A stretch of 64,000 nt of DNA, from positions 1 through 64,000 of the forward strand of contig CAHIKZ030002625.1 in assembly GCA_903632075.3 (NCBI GenBank), in the 5' to 3' direction. Source of the DNA: Acanthosepion pharaonis (taxonomy: Eukaryota > Mollusca > Cephalopoda > Sepiida > Sepiidae). Positions 47,060 to 57,919 of the stretch are shown in pieces. A model generated the notes under the pieces. That model saw only the letters and a list, made by a program, of their open reading frames with translations, was not told the DNA's origin and made no database searches. The position numbers were made by a program, and so were the translations under genes. Positions within the stretch are counted from its first letter, which is position 1. The number at the start of each line of letters is the position of its first letter.

Positions 47060-47960
47060 AAAAAGAAATTTAATTTTATTTGAAAGATAAAAGCCTGTAA
47101 AAAAAAAAAAAAAAATTAAAACTACCGTTTTGAATAAAGACTTTCGAGGTACTGCCATGGACTTCCTAGAAAAAAAAACGAAAAACTCATTTTAAATAAT
47201 TTAAATGCCGTCTTGGATGTTAAATTTTGATTTTTTTTTTTATCTAAATTAGAATAATTAATTTTCGTCAATAAATAAAGTTTTTATGCTTTTTTAAAGC
47301 ATTGGTATTTTCACTCATTGATCCATACGTACCGCCAATATAGATTTAAAAATCTCTTTAGAATCCAATATTTATCCTAAAGATGTGTTTCGAAGACATT
47401 TAGTAAATTTAAGGATTAATTAACTGGATTTTGTAAACGTAATGTTAACTTTTTGTTTAAATAAAAATAACGTTTGTATACGCACGGTAGCCTGTGAGGT
47501 CAGAAGTCAAGAACTATAGATATCACTTTCAATCCCTCTCTTAAAAAGCGCGCGAATAAATTAATAAAAAAGAGATATGGAACACTACCACTACAATAAT
47601 CAAGAAATTGGTATTTACAAATTATCTTTAACCTTATATAACCAATAGTTTCAGAATATAATTTTTTTAATTCTATACCATTTTATGAAACTTAGTAAGA
47701 GTAATTTTATTTTTTATACTATATATGAGGTAGCTTTTTTGTTAAATGATATTTTTGTTAGGTTTAATTAATTTTTAATACATTGCTTTTATATTCTTAC
47801 CTGTTTGATATCATAAAATATTGCACTCGATGTGTATTTCTTTTCTTCTGAATTTAAGAGTTATTGAATTATCATATTTGATATTACTCTTCCGATAGGG
47901 AAAAATCGGAAATCAAATAACGGTAATTCAGAATTTTTTGAACATTCATACCCAAAAATA
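47060..47960. repeat. AT-rich dispersed repeat 2, long copy 2
   Basis: Partner of 41130-42070 (see there), with shorter copy at 6186-6500. Contains GATTAATTAACTGGATTTTG, GCACGGTAGCC and CTTCCGATAGGG. Confidence 0.5.
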
Positions 47961-48060
47961 ATCTCATACTCTCTAAAATAAAAATTCTAATACAAATGGT
48001 TCACACGCGAAAATGCATTTAAACTTTATATTTTTTCGATTCTTCATACATATGTTGTAG

Positions 48061-48405
48061 GAAATTTGTCCCGGCTTACCCACATGAAAGGGTTGAGGTT
48101 AAAAATGCGACAAAATTGAAAAAAGCAATAACGGCTTGAAAGATTAGAGCAGACAATTCTCTATGTTGAGCAAAATGTCGAAAATTTATCCCGGCTTTCC
48201 CACATGAAAGGGTTTAGGTTAAAAATGCGACAAAATTGAAAAAAACAATAACGGCTTGAAAGATTAGAGCAGACAATTCTCTATGTTGAGCAAAATGTGG
48301 GAAATTTATCCCGGCTTTCCTACATGAAAGGGTTGAGGTTAAAAATGCGACAAAATTGAAAAAGCAACAATGGCTTAAAGATTAGAGCGGACAATTCTTT
48401 CTTTT
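48061..48405 (+). repeat. 120-bp tandem repeat, 2.9 copies
   Basis: Units start at 48061, 48181 and 48301, an exact 120-base period. Each has ATCCCGGCTT (first copy GTCCCGGCTT), CATGAAAGGGTT, AAAAATGCGACAAAATTGAA, AACGGCTTGAAAGATTAGAG and CTCTATGTTGAGCAAAATGT. Copies differ at only a few positions; the third decays at its end. It abuts a possible LTR region and may be part of that element. Confidence 0.95.
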
Positions 48406-48436
48406 AGGCGGAAGATTAAACTTCTGCTCGGGGTGT

Positions 48437-49200
48437 AACAATAAAAGAAGAAATATTTACATGTACAAAAACAGGTGTAAAAGAATATACAATTACGAGA
48501 GAAAGTAAGGGAGAAGAAAATTCCGTTAACTTTAAAGGAAAAAAAAATGTTCATAAGAAAAGGCTTGCTCTAAATATTTCTCTGAGCGTCTAAAAAGTTC
48601 TTTTTAGCGAGTAGATTGTTGAAGGGTTAAAACATTCACAGATTTCTTCACAGTTCTTGTAGAGGAAGAAACTGTCGGAAGATACAAATTTTGTAGTTGA
48701 GTGAGTTCGTAGGCCGGCGACAGAAATCTTCTAGTTGCAAAGAGGCAGATCTCAATTAGTTTTTATTAGTGGGTCGATGTTCTGTCTTTACAACCCAGTG
48801 GGTAATTCTTTCTTGAAGCTGACTCCGAAGATAACTGGTGCTCTATCGCCGACCTGATGTTATCACGGACGGTTTTCGAATACTCACTGCCAAATAGGCG
48901 AAGATTCTCCGTATATATGGAGATTAGAAGGCTCAGAAATATCGGGGACTTTTCCCTCCAAAATTGCTATACAAATTCCCTAGCCCTTTCATTCGTTAGA
49001 AAGTATATCCTTATCTCTGGTAAGGAACGAGGGTTTGGGAGCTGGCAAGGGTCCGACAAGCTGCGAGCTCCTCCCTTGGACGTATGGACACCATGGGCAG
49101 GATAATGGTGTTCAAACTCCTTTTTATATTTTCCTCGTCAGAAAATCTATCTTTATCTCTGATAAGTAACAAAGCTTTGGGAGCCGGATTTGAAAGCAAG
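48437..49200 (-). mobile_element. possible LTR or retroelement segment
   Basis: Richer in GC and CpG than its surroundings. On the minus strand an AATATAAAAAGG box (about 49120-49131), an AATAAA signal (about 48764-48770) and a TTACA end (48437) fall in LTR order. A direct repeat of a TATC(C/T)TTATCTCTG(G/A)TAAG motif with TTTGGGAGC(T/C)GG (about 49005-49050 and 49145-49187) lies inside. No matching second LTR, primer site or coding region was found. Confidence 0.3.
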
Positions 49201-51015
49201 TGAAAAAAGTTGGGATGAGGATTAGAAAAGAATCTAGAATGTGAACGTGTAAAATATTGTAGTTGTGGTTCTCAAATTAAATTCTAATAATGTTTATTTA
49301 ATAAAATTAACTCTTACGAACAGCAAAAGTACAAGTATTTAAAAAAATATGTAAGTGTAGATTTTTTCTATCCAGTTTGAAAAAAAATAAACATTTTATA
49401 AACAAAATATATCCGTGTCTTACTTTTATTGAATTATTTTCTAGTAAAGTTCGGGACGAATTTTCCATATATTCACACTTGATATTAATTGTATAATATT
49501 TTTCAGTATACAATTTCATTCATTAATGAGTAAAGCACTGAAAATTTCGTTTGTTGAATCGGATAATTGGAATTCCTGTTTGGCAAAAATATTTTAAAAT
49601 GGGACCTTGCGTATTTTTGCTTTCATTTCGGAAAAAAACGAATTTCATTCTGGATTTTTGGTGGTATCTACATGTTGGATAATTGAATAGGAAAATGGAA
49701 AAAAATAACGTGTTCATCAGTCTAAAAAGTACTGTTTTTATTGTTCATTCATTCAATTATATCTAGGGAGGGGGAATATAAAGGAAAATGACGCTTATGT
49801 ACTGCTGAGAGGAAACGCTATGAGAGGTCGCTAAAAATTAATTTTTTAAAATAATATAAAAAAAAACAGAATCTATTTTTGATTTATCTCTACTTCCGTA
49901 CTTTCCGCTATCGTTTTGTTTAAAATAGCGAAAAAGACCCTGGGAGACATAAAAATAAAATTATAATAAAATAAATAATTAAAAAAATAAACTTTTTCCA
50001 CTGTCAACAGCTGGTGTCATTTTCTTATCTAAGGGCGCTCTTCAGAAAAAGAGGTGAGAAAGTTCTCGCTAAGAGGTGTAAAATTGACACTGCCTCAAAC
50101 TTCGAATATTTTATCGCAGTACATTCAAAATTCATCTATTTTTTATGATATAGAAATCACGAAGCTTTACGTTTATGATAATCACGTGAGTGTGTAATAT
50201 TTTATTAATTAATCCAAATATAATCATTTGTTTGTTTTTTTGTTGTTGATGACTGTCTTATTCCCATCACCAATGTCCAATTTTTAACTTTATCATTCAC
50301 TATCATTTAGGGATGTCTACTTTTTCGCTAAAAAAAAAGTGCCATATACTGATTAAAAAATACCCCAAACTTAATAAAAACAACGTTTTATCGCGAAAAA
50401 CTATGTTATTAATAAGAGGAGAGACCAAAGTAATTTTTTATTATTTTTTGAAATTTTTTATTCCTTTTTAGCACGTTTGAATTTGTGGTTGAAAATCTTG
50501 TTTTTTTAGGTCAAAGGTCACCTAATATTTTGCATTAGCTTCATGTCATTGATTGTTCTCTAACACTTATTGTTCGAATTTCTTAAATGAAGCATTGTCA
50601 TCATTATTATTGGCTAGTTTTGTTTCGTATGACTTTTTGCAGCTTCTTATTATCACGTTCGCACCTGGTAAGCGGCCGTCATAATTGAATATAAAGACAA
50701 GTGCCGCCATCACTTATGCATGCACATGTGAAAGTGAGGCGTCAATATAAAAACTTGTTAATTTTATTGAAATAAAGTAAACTTAGTCGTTTGAAAGAAG
50801 AGTGAAAGGAGAAAGTTCGTCACTACTTCAGTTTCAGGTCCATACGTAGGGGAAAATGTTTTTTAGAAAAAAAAATAGTCGATTAGCATTCCTTCCTTGG
50901 ACCAACATTTGTCAGGATCGAAAAATATTGATTTTTTTTTTTTTTAAATTATTTTAGAAGTGCGAGGGGCCCAGTGTAGAATTGATCCCTAACTTTTTAC
51001 ATTTATTACTGTTCT
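49201..51015. other. AT-rich non-coding DNA
   Basis: No gene recognised. The part at 50400-50515 (ATTCCTTTTTAGCACG) is weakly similar to the interior of the GGTACC-TIR elements. Confidence 0.4.
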
Positions 51016-51019
51016 AAAA

Positions 51020-52055
51020 CCCTTTGCCTGTCCATGGCATTTTCGTGTGTACTGTGCATCACGTGATTCACAGAACATACAAATCATAAGTTATTTACAC
51101 TACGCTCTGTGTATTACATGTGATGCAAAAAAAGTTATAATCATTTCAGTAAAGTGGAAAAATAGATTTTTCTTCATTTGAGACCTTACATTATCAGTCA
51201 AGCGTCCTGTGGTCATATATGATGCACAATAGGCCTTTTCTCAAAGTAAACTCTTTTCTTAAACGTCCTCAGTTTTACCACTCTTTTAAAATCATTGCTC
51301 ATGTTCACCACATATGATGCACGGACGTGGAAATCAAACATTTTGTGCATTGTGAGAAATTCTGAAATTTAAGCTCCTATTGGCTAATTTATGCCACACA
51401 GTATTTTGTACCGACCAATCTCATTGGTTGAATTTGACTTTGCTTTTCGCAGGCATTTTCAACGGCCCGTGCCCTTTTTATTTTCAGTTGCTGCAAAATC
51501 TTGGAAATGTCAAGACTCATATTTCAATCACTTTGCAGGGCCTTTAGCGCCCAAAATTAAGCCTAAATAACTAGGCAATGATTCTTCTTCAGCAACCAAA
51601 ATGGTAATGCTCCTGAGACGACGTCATGTTCGAGCTTCTTCGATACTTTCAAGGCTGTATAATTCAGTCAGTTTATTGATTGTCGTCTAATATGTACTTT
51701 CAACATGAAGAACTTTCTGCATGATCTCGACAAATAGCCGAGTTTAAACTTCAGCAACCGAAATGGTAATGCTCCTGCAACGACCAGCAAGTTCCTGCTT
51801 CTCCAAATCTGCGTAGAGACCAATTGAGTCCTACAGAAGAAAAAATTACTACCTCTTCTTTGAAGAAACTACCCCACCCTATTCACAGGGGCAAAAAAAG
51901 GCCTAATCTTTTTTTGCAAAGACGCAATAAAATTTATATTAAATTTTAAGGTAGGCTTTGTTAATTGTATGTCTTTTCTTGTCTCTGCCAAGGGTTAAAC
52001 TGTGTGAGAAGAAATTCTCACAGCATCACATATTACACACAGGACAGGCAAAGGG
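51020..52055. mobile_element. piggyBac-like non-autonomous element
   Basis: CCCTTTGCCTGTCC at 51020 is exactly inverted as GGACAGGCAAAGGG ending at 52055, followed by TTAA (52056-52059). Terminal CCCTTTGCCTG and a TTAA target are hallmarks of piggyBac elements; the left target is degraded to TAAA. Subterminal GTGTGTACTGTGCATCACGT is mirrored by CATCACATATTACACAC at the right. Inside is a pair of opposed CCAAT boxes (51414-51428) and a direct repeat of CAACC(A/G)AAATGGTAATGCTC at about 51595 and 51757. No transposase frame survives. Confidence 0.75.
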
Positions 52056-52175
52056 TTAAAGAACAAAAATTTGCATAGGTTTAAAAAAAATCAGAAAATT
52101 AAAACAATACATGAAGATATCCATGATGCAAGCACAGTTTCAAACTTGATATTTTTAAATAATAGTTACATTCAG

Positions 52176-53516
52176 TAGTGGCGTAGCTAGAGTAAACCCG
52201 GGGCAGTCCGCTCAAATGTCACCCCAATGATCCCGATTCACCCTATGCTGAATGGTTAGCTGTAGCTAAATTTTCATACATGCTCTACCTCTACTTTACT
52301 CTACTGACCGGTACATTACTGTTTACATGTATGATCCAAGACAAAATCCAATACCACAAAATAATCAGTTCAAATCAAAAGATTTTTAAAATGCAACTGT
52401 TCACTTTGAGAACAAATAAATACAAAACACAGCAATACACAAAAGAATGACATTCGATACTATGGTCTTAGAATGAATGTTTTCTTGTTTTCATTGTGGC
52501 AAACTGGTCAATGACATTGTCAAAATCTGTTTGTCTTGTAAGCTCATTTTCAATGGACAGCACAGCCAGATCCGATAGTCTCGACTGGCTCATGGTTGAC
52601 GTAATTTTCTGTTGCTAATTTTCCGGTGTCCAATTTTCCATTGCATCATTTTCTGGGTACTATTTAATTATCAATGATGTTTGAAAGTATTTTTCTTGAC
52701 AAAAATGTTCTATTTAATTTTTATGCATTTTTTGAAACATTGTAAATCAACTGCATTCTTTTAAAGGTTACCTAGAGAATTTATGCAAAGTTTATTTTTT
52801 GTTTTTCTTTATACAAGTAAAATAAATTTACATCATATTTTGATGTTATTATGATTTTAGTTTTAGTGATAATTTAAAAACAATAAATATTTATCATTAG
52901 TACCAATAATGGAAAATTAAGTTAAAAATTTAAAAGAATCATTTTTGGAATTGGAAAATAGGGACAAATTTTTCCATTTACAATACCCCAAAAAGTTCTG
53001 ATTTTTCTGATTCTCGATTCCGATTAATTGTCCCAACACTAGTAGATATATTCAAAAGTATGTCGCTCACTCAATGGAAAATTGTATCTCAGCGAATTGA
53101 TACACAGGCAAGACTGAAATTGTTGCACTTTTGGCTTCGTATTTTGCTTTGTTGTTATTTATGATGCAGAGTTAAAACACCATATCATCCGATAAAATGT
53201 TACAACAATGTCTCTTGTTAGTAACCAAGATTGTAGCAACTGAAACACATGAAAGCTGAAAACATTGCTATTTTTCCTACTCACAAATTTCTCGACAATT
53301 TATTAGAAAATTTCTGACGGGGGGGAGAAAACTGGGGGTCATAAATTATTTCTGGGGGTCATATGCCCTTTGCGAAACCCTGTGTCTTCACCACTGTTTT
53401 CAGACTATTTTTGGCACCTTAGCCTGGTTAAAAAATTTTGTTGGGGGTGACATTGTGTCACCCCTCCTGTGCTGGCACCCGGGGTTGTCTACACCCGCCT
53501 CCCAGCTATGCCACTG
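52176..53516 (-). mobile_element. hAT transposon (ZMYM1-like), internally deleted
   Basis: Ends TAGTGGCGTAGCTAGA and the complement CAGTGGCATAGCTGGG are inverted repeats, and an exact 8-bp duplication ACATTCAG flanks the element (52168-52175 and 53517-53524), the hAT signature. On the minus strand, 52590-52480 encodes MSQSRLSDLAVLSIENEL, then FDNVIDQFATMK, matching the C-terminal dimerisation domain of hAT transposases of the ZMYM1-like group. The rest of the transposase is missing. About 1.34 kb. Confidence 0.85.
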
Positions 53517-53882
53517 ACATTCAGGAATCGATTTTATACTGTATGATATTATTATTAACACTTAACAGGACCCTCCATCTAAATCAATAAAAATATTTTT
53601 CAATTCTGATAAATCTTGTTGCTTGAGGGGAAGTTTAATGAATGTTAATCTACAAAAATTATTGCCTCTTTTTACAAGTAGACCAATCTATTGAAGGAGG
53701 GTAAAAAAAAATCCTAATGTTAAACCTCTTTGTGCTCAATGTACAGAATCGGGGATTTTCATTTTTTTTTAATACTAGTTTACATTTTAGGTATTGTTGT
53801 ACACTGTTAATTTTTTTAAAATTTACTATAATTAAGATATCTTGTATAGAGTTTTCATTTTTGTTTTAATTGCAAAAGATTA

Positions 53883-55100
53883 GGTACCTCTACAAAACTG
53901 CTGAAAAAAAGTGCCCCCAAAACTAGGTTTTATTGTCAAAATCTTTATTTATTAAGAGCAAAATCAAAAGTATTTTTTGATTATTTAATTATATTTTTAA
54001 TCCTTTTTAGAATATTCAAAATTTTGTTTAAAAATCTTGTGTTTCTTGCATCAGTAGATGGACTATAAATTAGCATAGCAAATTTTAGCATCTTTTTTTT
54101 GTGGTAAAAAACACATTGATTGGGAATTCTTGCAAAAATCAAGTAATTGTCAGATTGCAATGAAACTTTCAGGACTTATTCACAAATGAATGAAATTATT
54201 TTAAGAATGGTTTTATTTAGAAAATCTTGGCAAAAATACATTTTTTCTTTTACATGTGTTATATCCCCACTTAATGATATGAAAACATTAGAAATTCAGT
54301 GAGATAATTTTAAGTGACTATATTAAAAGCAGAATTTAAATCATCAGTTTTTGTTTGTTTTTGTTTTTATTTGTAAAATATGACTCCGTCTTATAAAAAT
54401 ACATTATTCGTCAAAAAATATTTTTATTAAGATAATAATACCCTTAAAAACTTTTTCCCGATAAATAATGAATTTTTACAAGATTTGTTTTCATTTTTTT
54501 TTAATTAGAATAATTTATAAAGTTTTTAACTCTTTTAAAATTCAGTTTCAATGGTGTAAACGTTAGGGAATATTGTTTTTAAGTAAAACTTTATTTACTA
54601 ATCATAAATTGAAAAATTTATTACAATTGGCAATATCCCAGTATTTTAAAAAGCATTTTGAATTGTTTTTGTATGTGTATAAATATGCCAAATTTTGTAG
54701 ATCCAGATGTTCATACATGACATTATCAGAAAATAATACTGATAACTACAATAAATTTAAAGCCAAAATATCTAAAATTCAATAAAACTTTGGAATATGG
54801 AGAAGATTTTCCTAAATTTTTAAGATTACTGAATACTTGAAAATTATATATAAAAGGTGCTCTTATGTTATTCTTCAATTATTTTTACAGATAAAGTCCT
54901 CGTAAAACAACAATAGGTAAACATCAAGCTGTCAACATGACAGATTAAATAAACATGTTGAAAAATTCATTACTGCGATATTTTGAAATTAAAGTAAATA
55001 ATATTTGTTTTGAATCAGATTAATTAAACTTTAAATCAGCTAATATTTCTCAAAGTTTTAGAAAAGTATATTTTATTTTTGTTAATCCAGGTAACCTTCA
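53883..55100 (+). mobile_element. TIR element, GGTACCTCCA family, copy C
   Basis: GGTACCTCTAC follows a TA at 53881-53882, and the interior tracks copy A (3576-4913): TATTTATTAAGAGCAAA, TTTTTAATCCTTTTTAGAA, CAGGACTTATTCACAAAT, and later AATATTTGTTTTGAATCAGA versus AATATTTGTTTCAAATCAGA near 4555. The right terminus was not located; the end given is where similarity fades. Confidence 0.45.
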
Positions 55101-55114
55101 GGAAATTTTTAAGT

Positions 55115-55180
55115 AAACTCTTTATTTAATCTCCATGGATATATTGTTCTTGTTCCACTGTCCATGTCTAAGGAGATTGA
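55115..55180 (+). repeat. fold-back family fragment
   Basis: CTCTTTATTTAATCTCC and GTTCCACTGTCCATGTCTAA match the 11565-11630 part of the fold-back family. Confidence 0.4.
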
Positions 55181-55785
55181 ATTGTATTTTTCTATTGTTC
55201 CATAAATAATAACTCTTTATCTTAGAAAGTCAGACTAAAATTAACAAAAAAGAATTGTAAAATAAATATAGTTTCAATTTTATATAATTAAAGTAGGTTT
55301 TAAAACTTTGTATATTGCTTTTTTAAAGTATTATTTAAAATTCTCTTAACATTTTCTGCCATAATTGATTGATGTCGGTCAGCTGAAAAATTAAACTGTT
55401 TAAAAATTTCCCAAAACTAAAATGACTCTCATGAAAATTTTGTTTGAAAAAAAATTGTTGCTTTAATTAACTTGATTAAAAAAAACTTTTTGCTTAAAAT
55501 ATACTGAAAATTACAATATTGACAGCATGGGTCTGTCAACTGAGTTAAAAAGTCAGATAGTGGTTGTTTTACCCTCCTCTGTTTACAACTGATAACAACC
55601 CAACCAAATTTACCTCCAGGTCCTGGGCGTGTTCAGCGATGGAAGACCAGTAATGGCATAAGTAATAACAATAATGACATTAATAAAAAATTTTAAACAT
55701 CTAAAGAGTAATACGAATTAATACAGAAGACTTTATAAAATATTTAATTTTTTTACTTGTATTTTGAACATGATAAGTATTTAAA

Positions 55786-55787
<2 letters not shown>

Positions 55788-55818
<31 letters not shown>
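55788..55818. repeat. poly-T tract
   Basis: A nearly pure run of about 30 T bases, possibly the tail of a minus-strand retroposed copy, although no element was recognised next to it. Confidence 0.9.
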
Positions 55819-55821
<3 letters not shown>

Positions 55822-55899
55822 CATTTTGTTAAATATTCCTAGAATAATTAATGACTCAGAAATTCCACTTTCCCCCATTAATACCCATTCTGCTCTCTG

Positions 55900-56400
55900 T
55901 ATAACTATAAACATCATCATCAGCCCCATGACTGAGTGTGGTTATAGGGACACTTCACAGCTGAGCACCTGACCAGTTCCCTCCACTTATCTGGGTTGAA
56001 TGCCAGAGAGGTATTCATTCATGCATAATGTGTCTTGAGCAATTAGACCTGGTAGAGCCTGTCCCACTCTAGGCCAAACCATTGAAGGCTCACCTTGGTC
56101 CGCCACTCTGGCCTTTGAATTCAGTCTTGGAAGCTCTGCACTCAGTCATATCATGTTATCAATGCAGCGGCAACAAACAAAGATATAGAGCCTAGTCTTC
56201 CTCATTGGGCTATATAGCTGTTGACCCACCAAGCAGGTTTATCTGCCCTTTGACATGTTTTAATCCTGCTGGTTGTCTGGCCACCCTCCTCACCAGGAAA
56301 ACCTGGTTGGAGAATCGGTTTAATCCCCAATGATCCAACTAATTGGTAGGTAGTACTAGGTTACATGGTGTCAATGGCACTCATAGGGTGACTTGATATA
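55900..56400. repeat. GC-richer unclassified segment, likely a repeat
   Basis: About 500 bp with much higher GC than its flanks and no open reading frame (for example CCTGTCCCACTCTAGGCC, CTTGGTCCGCCACTCTGG, GGAAAACCTGGTTGGAGAAT). It is preceded by an ATCATCATCAGCCCC motif. I infer an inserted repeat but cannot name it. Confidence 0.35.
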
Positions 56401-56663
56401 ATAAGTAAGAGTATCAGTTCATAAAATTAATTTTGATAAGATATTATACGATCTTACTTATTTGCTTTTAATGTAACATTGTTGTAAATCCTGTAATTAT
56501 CTCTTGAAAAAATGGTTTCATGACAATGCAAGACAATAAATAAAAATTATTAGTGTTGAACAAGAATCTGTTATTTGTATACAAAATTCCCTAAACACAT
56601 TGCAATTATAAACAAAATTGTTGGCATCTGAAACTGAAAAAGAATTTTGTTCTTGGAACTCAG

Positions 56664-56666
<3 letters not shown>

Positions 56667-56698
<32 letters not shown>
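56667..56698. repeat. (TA)n microsatellite
   Basis: An uninterrupted TA run of about 30 bases. Confidence 0.95.
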
Positions 56699-56701
<3 letters not shown>

Positions 56702-56793
56702 ACTAGCTGAAATACACTGAAACAAAATATGTAGCAGTTGTACATGTCAGGTCCACGTGTATAAAAACAGGTAAACTGGCCTCAAATATTTAA

Positions 56794-57013
56794 TCTTGGT
56801 GTATTGAATGCAAGTGTTATGGACCCAAAGATTTGAGTGCTGTTGATAAAGGCAAAATTTTAATGGATAGAAAATTATGTCTGAAATGTTATGACCAGTG
56901 GAGTATAGTTGTTGTGCATACCTGTCACCAATGAGCTAAAGATCTATTTACCAACTGCCAAAGATATTTGACCTTGAAGAATTATGCTAGAAGTGAACAG
57001 GATTTCTCCTGCC
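56794..57013 (+). pseudogene. Cys/His-rich coding remnant
   Basis: The plus frame from 56794 reads SWCIECKCYGPKDLSAVDKG, KILMDRKLCLKCYDQW and then VVVHTCHQ before a stop, continuing in frame as AKDLFTNCQRYLTL and ending near EQDFSCQV. Spaced Cys and His residues (C-x2-C, C-x2-C, H-x-C-H) suggest a zinc-binding region such as the knuckle part of a retrotransposon Gag-Pol, but this is not certain. One in-frame TGA breaks it. Confidence 0.3.
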
Positions 57014-57533
57014 AAGTATGAGTGAACAGAACAGCTACTGTGGCACAATAATACTTTGTCTTATCACTTAGAGAAAGAACTATTGACAACATTTATCTAG
57101 ATTCTTGGACACCAGGGAATGAAAACAGAAGGGACAGTATGAAATCAGGTATTAATGAGAAGAACTTTAATGTTGATTTAACTCTTAAAGCAGAGCTGCT
57201 ACCATCTGAGTATTAATAAATTCAATGTTAAATGCTGAACAAAAAAGTTTATATAAAAAACCCAAAATCACAGTTTTTTTTTATGGTTGAATGTAGGGCC
57301 GGTGCAAGGGTCTCACGCTCACTAATCTATGATAAAGGGTCCTCACTCTACTACATCTCAATTTTCATAAGGTGTAGTATTCATATAGAATACAAATTTT
57401 ATTGTAATCTAATAATGGATCATATGTATGAAGTCTGATTGATCAAAGGAGTTGATCCAAAGTATTTGGGTTCATCCTCTGTTAGATCTCCTCTTCTGGC
57501 TGGAATGTTCATGATTTACCACTGATTCTTTCA

Positions 57534-57797
57534 TTGCGGGGACTTGCTTCGTGGACTAGACATGATGCTCAGAGCCTATGCGCAGAAAATGACTTTTTTA
57601 TTTTGTGCTCTTCTTGGCGTTCGCATCCAGCTGACATACAGAATGAATCAGAAAGAGATCTCACTGCAGTAAAGCTTAACACTATTGACAAGCTTCTGGG
57701 CACTTTTCAACCAAACTTTGATGGGGACATTGCACCTGCTGGAGATATAAAGATGTATATAGTGTTTTATTTAATTTTAAGAACTCTAAGAGAATAA
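57534..57797 (+). other. 87-codon open frame, unassigned
   Basis: The frame reads through RHDAQSLCAENDFFI, SWRSHPADIQNESERDLTAV and LLGTFQPNFDGDIAPAGDIK before becoming hydrophobic. Its composition looks more protein-like than other small frames in the window, but no family is recognised. It could be a fragment of a transposon-derived or host coding exon. No splice sites were tested. Confidence 0.2.
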
Positions 57798-57919
57798 TAC
57801 TTCAATAATTCTATATCCTGCACAGTATTACTTTTCTTCCATGGAGCTTAGCTTTTGGGATCAGTTTTACGAGATTTATCCTTTTTATTCTGTTGCCTTT
57901 TGCAATAAACATTGTTGTA

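Noticed and set aside
48061..48405. CRISPR-like array
   Set aside because: The repeats are contiguous 120-bp units without unique spacers, in a eukaryotic genome; it is a simple tandem repeat.
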